Positions 43,206 to 47,365 of a DNA stretch of 47,365 nt are shown here, piece by piece. Location: NCBI GenBank assembly GCA_015064895.1, contig SVRI01000017.1:1-47365 (forward strand). Reading direction: 5' to 3'. The position numbers were made by a program, and so were the translations under genes. The notes below the pieces were generated by a model that saw only the letters and a list, made by a program, of their open reading frames with translations, was not told the origin of the DNA and made no database searches. How positions within the stretch are numbered: position 1 is the stretch's first letter; every line of letters starts with the position of its first letter. This DNA comes from Oscillospiraceae bacterium. Its GTDB lineage: Bacteria; Bacillota; Clostridia; Oscillospirales; CAG-382.

Positions 43206-43916
43206 CTAGCCGCCGAGGTAGGCTTCTTTAACCGTGTCACTTGCCATAAGCTCAGCACCTGTTCCGGAAAGTACAATATTGCCGTTTTCGAGAACATAAG
43301 CTCTGTCGGAAATAGCAAGGGATTTACCAGCATTCTGTTCAACAAGAAGGATTGTAGTACCGTCTTTGTTGATGTCCTTGATAATTTCAAAGACCTGGTC
43401 AACAAGAAGCGGTGAAAGACCCATTGAGGGTTCATCAAGCATCAAAAGCTTTGGGTGGCTCATAAGAGCACGACCCATGGCAAGCATCTGCTGTTCACCG
43501 CCCGAAAGAGTACCTGCAATCTGATTCTTACGTTCTGCAAGTCTCGGGAAACGAGTATAAACCGATTCAATATCGTTCTTGAATCCCGACTTGTCCTTCA
43601 TGGAAAAAGCACCCATAAGAAGGTTTTCGTAAACCGTAAGCTCCTGGAAGATTCTTCTTCCTTCGGGAACCTGAGTCATGCCGAGATGAACAATCTTGTG
43701 ACAAGGCGTATGTGAAATATCCTTGCCGTCGAATGTAACAGTACCGTTGTTTTTGGGAATAAGTCCCACAACACTCTGCATGGTTGTGGACTTACCGGCA
43801 CCGTTGGCACCGATAAGTGTTACGATTTCACCCTCGTTAACATCAAAGCTTATACCTCTGATGGCACGAATAACACCGTAATTTACTTCTAAATCTTTAA
43901 CTTCAAGCAATGCCAT
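43206..43916 (-). CDS. livF: Branched-chain amino-acid ABC transporter ATP-binding protein LivF
   Basis: It is 236 residues from the ATG at 43916, with GGAGGTTAAGC upstream; a 24-codon extension overlaps livG. Walker A GANGAGKST, signature LSGGEQQML, Walker B LLMLDEPSMGLSP, H-loop replaced by the usual LivF VEQN. It pairs with LivG to energise LivHM. The TAG stop borders a GC palindrome of the repeat element. Confidence 0.95.
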   Translation of the reverse strand: MALLEVKDLEVNYGVIRAIRGISFDVNEGEIVTLIGANGAGKSTTMQSVVGLIPKNNGTVTFDGKDISHTPCHKIVHLGMTQVPEGRRIFQELTVYENLLMGAFSMKDKSGFKNDIESVYTRFPRLAERKNQIAGTLSGGEQQMLAMGRALMSHPKLLMLDEPSMGLSPLLVDQVFEIIKDINKDGTTILLVEQNAGKSLAISDRAYVLENGNIVLSGTGAELMASDTVKEAYLGG

Positions 43917-43920
43917 AAGC

Positions 43921-44700
43921 TTAACCTCCGATATACGCACGAACAACCTCGGGATCACGAAGTGCCATACGTGTTTCTCCCTGTACAAGTACAGTTCCGA
44001 AATTAAGAACCGTTACTTCATCACAGAGGCTCGCAACAAACTTCATATCATGCTCGATAAGAAGAATTGTCATGTCAAAGTTATCACGGATATAGTGAAT
44101 TGTATTAACAAGGTCTTCAGTTTCATGGGGATTCATACCCGCTGCAGGCTCGTCAAGAAGAAGAAGCTTGGGGTTTGTGGCAAGAGCACGAGCAATTTCA
44201 AGCTTTCTCTGTTTGCCGTAAGGAAGATTGCATGCAAGGCTGTTTCTTTCGGTCTCAAGATCGAAAATGCGAAGTAATTCCTTTGCTCTTTCTCTCATTG
44301 CCTTCTCGGATTTGAAATGACCTGGAAGTCTGAACATGCTTTCCCAGACAGAACACTTAAATTCAGGTCTGTAATGGAGACCTACCATGACATTTCTTAC
44401 AACAGACATGTTGTTGAAAAGTCTGATATTCTGGAAAGTTCTTGCAATGCCCTTGTGGTTAATCTTTTCCTGAGAAAGACCTGTAATTTCTTCACCGTCA
44501 AGGAAGATTTTGCCGGTTGTGGGCTTGTATACGCCCGTGAGCATGTTGAATATTGTTGTTTTACCGGCACCGTTGGGACCGATAAGACCGTAAATCTGAT
44601 TCTTTTTAATTTTGAGGTTTACATCCTGTGCAGCCTTAAGACCGCCGAAGGAAATACCAAGGTTCTGTGTTTCAAGAACGTTTTCAATAACGTTTGACAT
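43921..44700 (-). CDS. livG: Branched-chain amino-acid ABC transporter ATP-binding protein LivG
   Basis: 259 residues. Walker A GPNGAGKTT, Q-loop ARTFQNIRLF, Walker B LLLLDEPAAGMNP, then the LivG-specific IEHDMKFV. The signature region reads LPYGKQRKLEIARAL, the LivG form without the canonical LSGGQ. The start overlaps livM as TAATG. Confidence 0.96.
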   Translation of the reverse strand: MSNVIENVLETQNLGISFGGLKAAQDVNLKIKKNQIYGLIGPNGAGKTTIFNMLTGVYKPTTGKIFLDGEEITGLSQEKINHKGIARTFQNIRLFNNMSVVRNVMVGLHYRPEFKCSVWESMFRLPGHFKSEKAMRERAKELLRIFDLETERNSLACNLPYGKQRKLEIARALATNPKLLLLDEPAAGMNPHETEDLVNTIHYIRDNFDMTILLIEHDMKFVASLCDEVTVLNFGTVLVQGETRMALRDPEVVRAYIGG

Positions 44701-45842
44701 TATTGTTTACCTCCCTTCGAGGGCTTGTCGCTGCCAAGATTCTGAGGCTTAACATCAACCGAAAGAATTTCATTCATTTCAATCTTTGTGGGAATTTCGT
44801 CCCAATTTGCACTGTCATCCCTAATATTGGCAGGATTGTGCTTGTGACGGAATATCTTTCTAATAAGAACACCTATATTGAATCTTGCACGGAAGCTCTT
44901 AAGTGCAGGTGCATTGTTATAGATAACAATAACAATGAGAATGAGTGCATAAATGAGATCCTGCAAAACAGCAAAGTCACCCGTAAGAATTGTGGGAAGC
45001 TTTGTGTTGAGGAATGTTATGAGAGTTGCGGAAACGATGGCACCGTTAATGTTACCCATACCGCCGAGTACTACCATAACAAGTATTTCAATGGAATAAT
45101 TGTAGTCAAAGTTTGCACCCTGTACCTTGGTGTTGCTAAAGCTGTAAAGAACACCTGCAACTCCTGCAAAGAATGCGGAAATTGTGAAAGCAAGAAGCTT
45201 ATACTTTGTAATATTGATACCTGTTGCACGGGCAGCAATCTCGTTGTCTCTGATTGCAGTAACGGCTCTGCCGTGTTTACTTCTGATAAAGTTCTGAATA
45301 ACAAACAAAGCAGCAAGAACCATTAAGAATCCAAAGATAAATAAATATTCCTTTTTAAATCTTGGTGTTGCAAGACCGAGAGTGCCGCCAAAGGATTCGG
45401 GTGAAGTGTTGACGAAAATTGATCTTACAATTTCACCGAAAGCAAGTGTTACAATGGCAAGATAGTCACCTCTGAGTCGAAGTGCGGGAATACCGATAAT
45501 AACACCGCAAATTGCAGCAACAAAACCGCCGACCAAAATTGACAGTAAAAGGTTAGGAACAGAGATTCCCAAAACCGGTTCAAGTATAACCGAGAACTTA
45601 CCGCCGAAATATGCACCGACACACATAAAGCCTGCATGACCAAGGCTTAATTCTCCAAGGAAACCGACAACAACACTGAGTGAAACAGCGAGAATTATGC
45701 TGATGGAAACCTTTTCAAAGAGATAAAGTGACGAGCTGTCAATTCTTGCACCGGAAAGGGAAATAATGGCAAATACCAATGTAAATACACCAATGACGGT
45801 GTAATTGATATAATTCTTAACTTTATTATAGAACTTAATCAT
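44700..45842 (-). CDS. livM: Branched-chain amino-acid ABC transporter permease LivM
   Basis: A 380-residue polytopic membrane protein with 8-10 hydrophobic segments. The EAA-like family signature shows in IPALRLRGDYLAIVTLAFGEIVR and GRAVTAIRDNEIAARATGINI. The ~50-residue hydrophilic C-terminal tail (from RHKHNPANIRDD) is longer than usual. ATGA overlap with livH. Confidence 0.95.
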   Translation of the reverse strand: MIKFYNKVKNYINYTVIGVFTLVFAIISLSGARIDSSSLYLFEKVSISIILAVSLSVVVGFLGELSLGHAGFMCVGAYFGGKFSVILEPVLGISVPNLLLSILVGGFVAAICGVIIGIPALRLRGDYLAIVTLAFGEIVRSIFVNTSPESFGGTLGLATPRFKKEYLFIFGFLMVLAALFVIQNFIRSKHGRAVTAIRDNEIAARATGINITKYKLLAFTISAFFAGVAGVLYSFSNTKVQGANFDYNYSIEILVMVVLGGMGNINGAIVSATLITFLNTKLPTILTGDFAVLQDLIYALILIVIVIYNNAPALKSFRARFNIGVLIRKIFRHKHNPANIRDDSANWDEIPTKIEMNEILSVDVKPQNLGSDKPSKGGKQ

Positions 45843-46711
45843 ACCTTTTCCCTCCTTTTCTTACCGAGGAAGCCGGTGGGACGTACAAGAAGAATAATGA
45901 TAAGAATTGCAAACTCAATGGCATCCGTATAAGGAGCAATAACAGTAATCTTTGTTGCGATACATTCAACAAATCCGAGTAAAAGACCGCCGAGCATTGC
46001 ACCGGGAATTGAACCGATACCGCCGATAACTGCCGCAGTAAACGCCTTGATACCGGGCATAGCACCCAGTGTCGGAGATACGGGATTAGAAGACAAGAGG
46101 AAAGAAAGGCTTGCAAGAGCTGCAAGAGAAGAACCGATAGCAAAGGTTATGGTAATAATCTTGTTTACATTAATACCCATAAGCTGTGCCGCACCTCTGT
46201 CTTCAGAAACCGCAATCATGGCTCTGCCTGTACGCGTAGTTTTTACAAAAAGTGTAAGAGCAGTCATAACAACAATTGCAATAACAAGAGTAACAATCGT
46301 ATGTAATTCAACAGTAACTCCTAAAAATTTCATAACTCCGAAATCAAAAACATCAACCATTTTGGAATCGGATTTGAATACAATCAAAGCAATACTCTGA
46401 AGCAGATAGCTGACACCGATCGCAGTAATCAATACGGCAAGAGGAGAAGCTCCTCTGAGAGGACGGTAAGCAATTCTTTCAATAACAACACCAAACAGTA
46501 AACAAGTAATTACCGAAAGTATTATTGCAAGAATGGGATTTGTAAAAGCAATAAATACATAAATTGCATACGCACCTACCATGATAATATCACCATGGGC
46601 AAAATTAAGCATTTTAGCTATACCGTATACCATCGTATATCCGAGTGCAATCATAGCATATCTGCCGCCAAGACTCAGACTGTTAATTAAAACTGATAAA
46701 AATAATTCCAT
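45839..46711 (-). CDS. livH: Branched-chain amino-acid ABC transporter permease LivH
   Basis: 290 residues, polytopic. Typical start GGRYAMIALGYTMVYGIAKMLNFAHGDIIMVGAY, then the central loop MIAVSEDRGAAQLMGIN and the GGIGSIPGAMLGGLLLG turn. It makes the permease heterodimer with LivM. Confidence 0.96.
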   Translation of the reverse strand: MELFLSVLINSLSLGGRYAMIALGYTMVYGIAKMLNFAHGDIIMVGAYAIYVFIAFTNPILAIILSVITCLLFGVVIERIAYRPLRGASPLAVLITAIGVSYLLQSIALIVFKSDSKMVDVFDFGVMKFLGVTVELHTIVTLVIAIVVMTALTLFVKTTRTGRAMIAVSEDRGAAQLMGINVNKIITITFAIGSSLAALASLSFLLSSNPVSPTLGAMPGIKAFTAAVIGGIGSIPGAMLGGLLLGFVECIATKITVIAPYTDAIEFAILIIILLVRPTGFLGKKRREKV

Positions 46712-46744
46712 ATATACACATCCAATCCTGCATAAGCAAGAAGT

Positions 46745-46753
46745 ATTATATCA
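46745..46753 (-). promoter_or_regulatory. Possible internal extended -10 promoter for livHMGF
   Basis: Minus strand TGATATAAT, 34 bp before the livH start and just after the livK-livH hairpin. Confidence 0.4.
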
Positions 46754-46760
46754 AACCAAA

Positions 46761-46795
46761 ACTGCATATGCCGGCTTTTGACAGACATATGCAGT
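46761..46795 (-). terminator. Hairpin between livK and livH
   Basis: ACTGCATATG pairs perfectly with CATATGCAGT around a 15-nt loop and is followed on the minus strand by TTTGGTTTGA. Probably a partial terminator that lets the binding-protein gene be expressed above the permease genes, a common arrangement. Confidence 0.6.
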
Positions 46796-46829
46796 AAATT
46801 AATCAAAAGATTAATCGTGAAAATGCCGA

Positions 46830-47365
46830 TTATTTGTTAGCTTCCTTGATAACGTACTTAATAGCATCCTTCTTAACGTAGCCGTTCTTTTCCCAAGTAA
46901 TGTTATTACCTGTTACAGCTTCTTCAAGAGTATAACCGCCGTCAAACTTTTCCTTGAGGATATCGCAGAGGTCGGAAGCAGACATTGTAACGTTAATGTC
47001 CTTACCTTCTTCCTTAGCTTCAAGCATTGCGTAGTAAATTGCATATACACAGTCATATGCGGAAGCACCAAACTGGTTGAGAGTTCCTGCACCGTACTTT
47101 TCTGTATATTTCTTTACAAATTCAGCGGACATACCTTCTGTTGCCTTAGAGTTGAAGTGGCTGAGCATTGTAACTTCCTGAGGAATTGAATTGATGTCAA
47201 AGCCTTCGATGTTATCAATACCGTCGAAACCGTCGCAGCCGTAATATACAGCATCTGCAGCAACTTCTTCCTTAGCCTGCTTCATGAATACGGAAGCGGG
47301 AGTATAGTAAATAGGCATGAAGATGAATGTGCAGTCGCTGAGTGTGTCAATCTGTGTATTGAAAT
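46830..47365 (-). CDS. Branched-chain amino-acid ABC transporter substrate-binding protein, C-terminal part
   Basis: The reading frame runs off the right edge, so the N-terminus with signal peptide and lipobox is missing. About 178 residues remain. They show the periplasmic-binding-protein type I second lobe (DTLSDCTFIFMPIYYTPASVFMKQAKE, YYGCDGFDGIDNI, EFVKKYTEKYGAGTLNQFGASAYDCVYAIYYAML). It captures Leu/Ile/Val or related amino acids outside the cell for LivHMGF. Confidence 0.9.
   Translation of the reverse strand, partial: FNTQIDTLSDCTFIFMPIYYTPASVFMKQAKEEVAADAVYYGCDGFDGIDNIEGFDINSIPQEVTMLSHFNSKATEGMSAEFVKKYTEKYGAGTLNQFGASAYDCVYAIYYAMLEAKEEGKDINVTMSASDLCDILKEKFDGGYTLEEAVTGNNITWEKNGYVKKDAIKYVIKEANK

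Overview
The window reads as a chromosomal segment of a gut-type anaerobic Clostridia. This rests on a rubrerythrin, LuxS, the Bacillota gene order rimP-nusA-ylxR-ylxQ-infB-rbfA, a two-subunit PyrD/PyrK dihydroorotate dehydrogenase, a type II pantothenate kinase and several plant-glycan enzymes. Oscillospirales or a relative is plausible, but that placement is inference. No rRNA, tRNA, CRISPR array or transposase gene was found.

Layout. 0-3 kb: the 3' tail of an AraC-type regulator (+), rubrerythrin (-) and murA (-). 3-11.4 kb: a minus-strand translation/transcription operon (rimP, nusA, ylxR, ylxQ, infB, rbfA) followed by two membrane-anchored proteins resembling YycH/YycI. 11.6-14.6 kb: a GH127-type glycosidase and luxS (+). 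15.5-19.7 kb: greA, lysS, an unknown membrane protein and an unknown surface protein (-). 19.9-27.3 kb: nearly the whole de novo UMP pathway on the minus strand (pyrC, pyrK, pyrD, pyrF, pyrE, pyrB, pyrI); carbamoyl-phosphate synthetase is not seen. 27.4-29.3 kb: an orphan phage-replication-like protein (DUF6291 type) divergent from pantothenate kinase, with iteron-like direct repeats between them. 30.1-36.4 kb: an oxidoreductase, a GH43 enzyme, a CapA-like lipoprotein and malQ (+). 36.4-42.4 kb: a histidine phosphatase (-), an AT-rich region with an unusual RNA-like locus, a PocR/AraC regulator (-), and a divergent pair of a GHL6-type glycosidase and a cupin (+). 43.2 kb to the end: a branched-chain amino-acid ABC transporter, livF-G-M-H and a truncated livK (-).

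Three non-coding features stand out. First, at 37.3-38.03 kb, a good promoter is followed by five degenerate repeats. Each carries a Shine-Dalgarno-like sequence exactly 9 nt before an ATG, and four of the five are closed by a stop after only three codons. A 10-codon micro-ORF then runs into a perfect 12-bp hairpin. This is the best candidate for an undescribed RNA or minigene system. Second, eight copies of a 0.5-0.8 kb two-armed inverted element fill most large intergenic gaps, about 11% of the window. Their hairpin stems differ between copies yet stay complementary, which argues for selection on, or mobilisation through, a folded form. Third, eight AT-rich hexamers followed by five perfect-period 11-mers lie beside the phage-replication-like gene and resemble an iteron origin or operator.

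Smaller repeats sit on stop codons: (TTAGGAG)n arrays at pyrE, pyrC and panK, and a GC palindrome at pyrB and livF. All protein identifications come from motif recognition by eye, without database searches.
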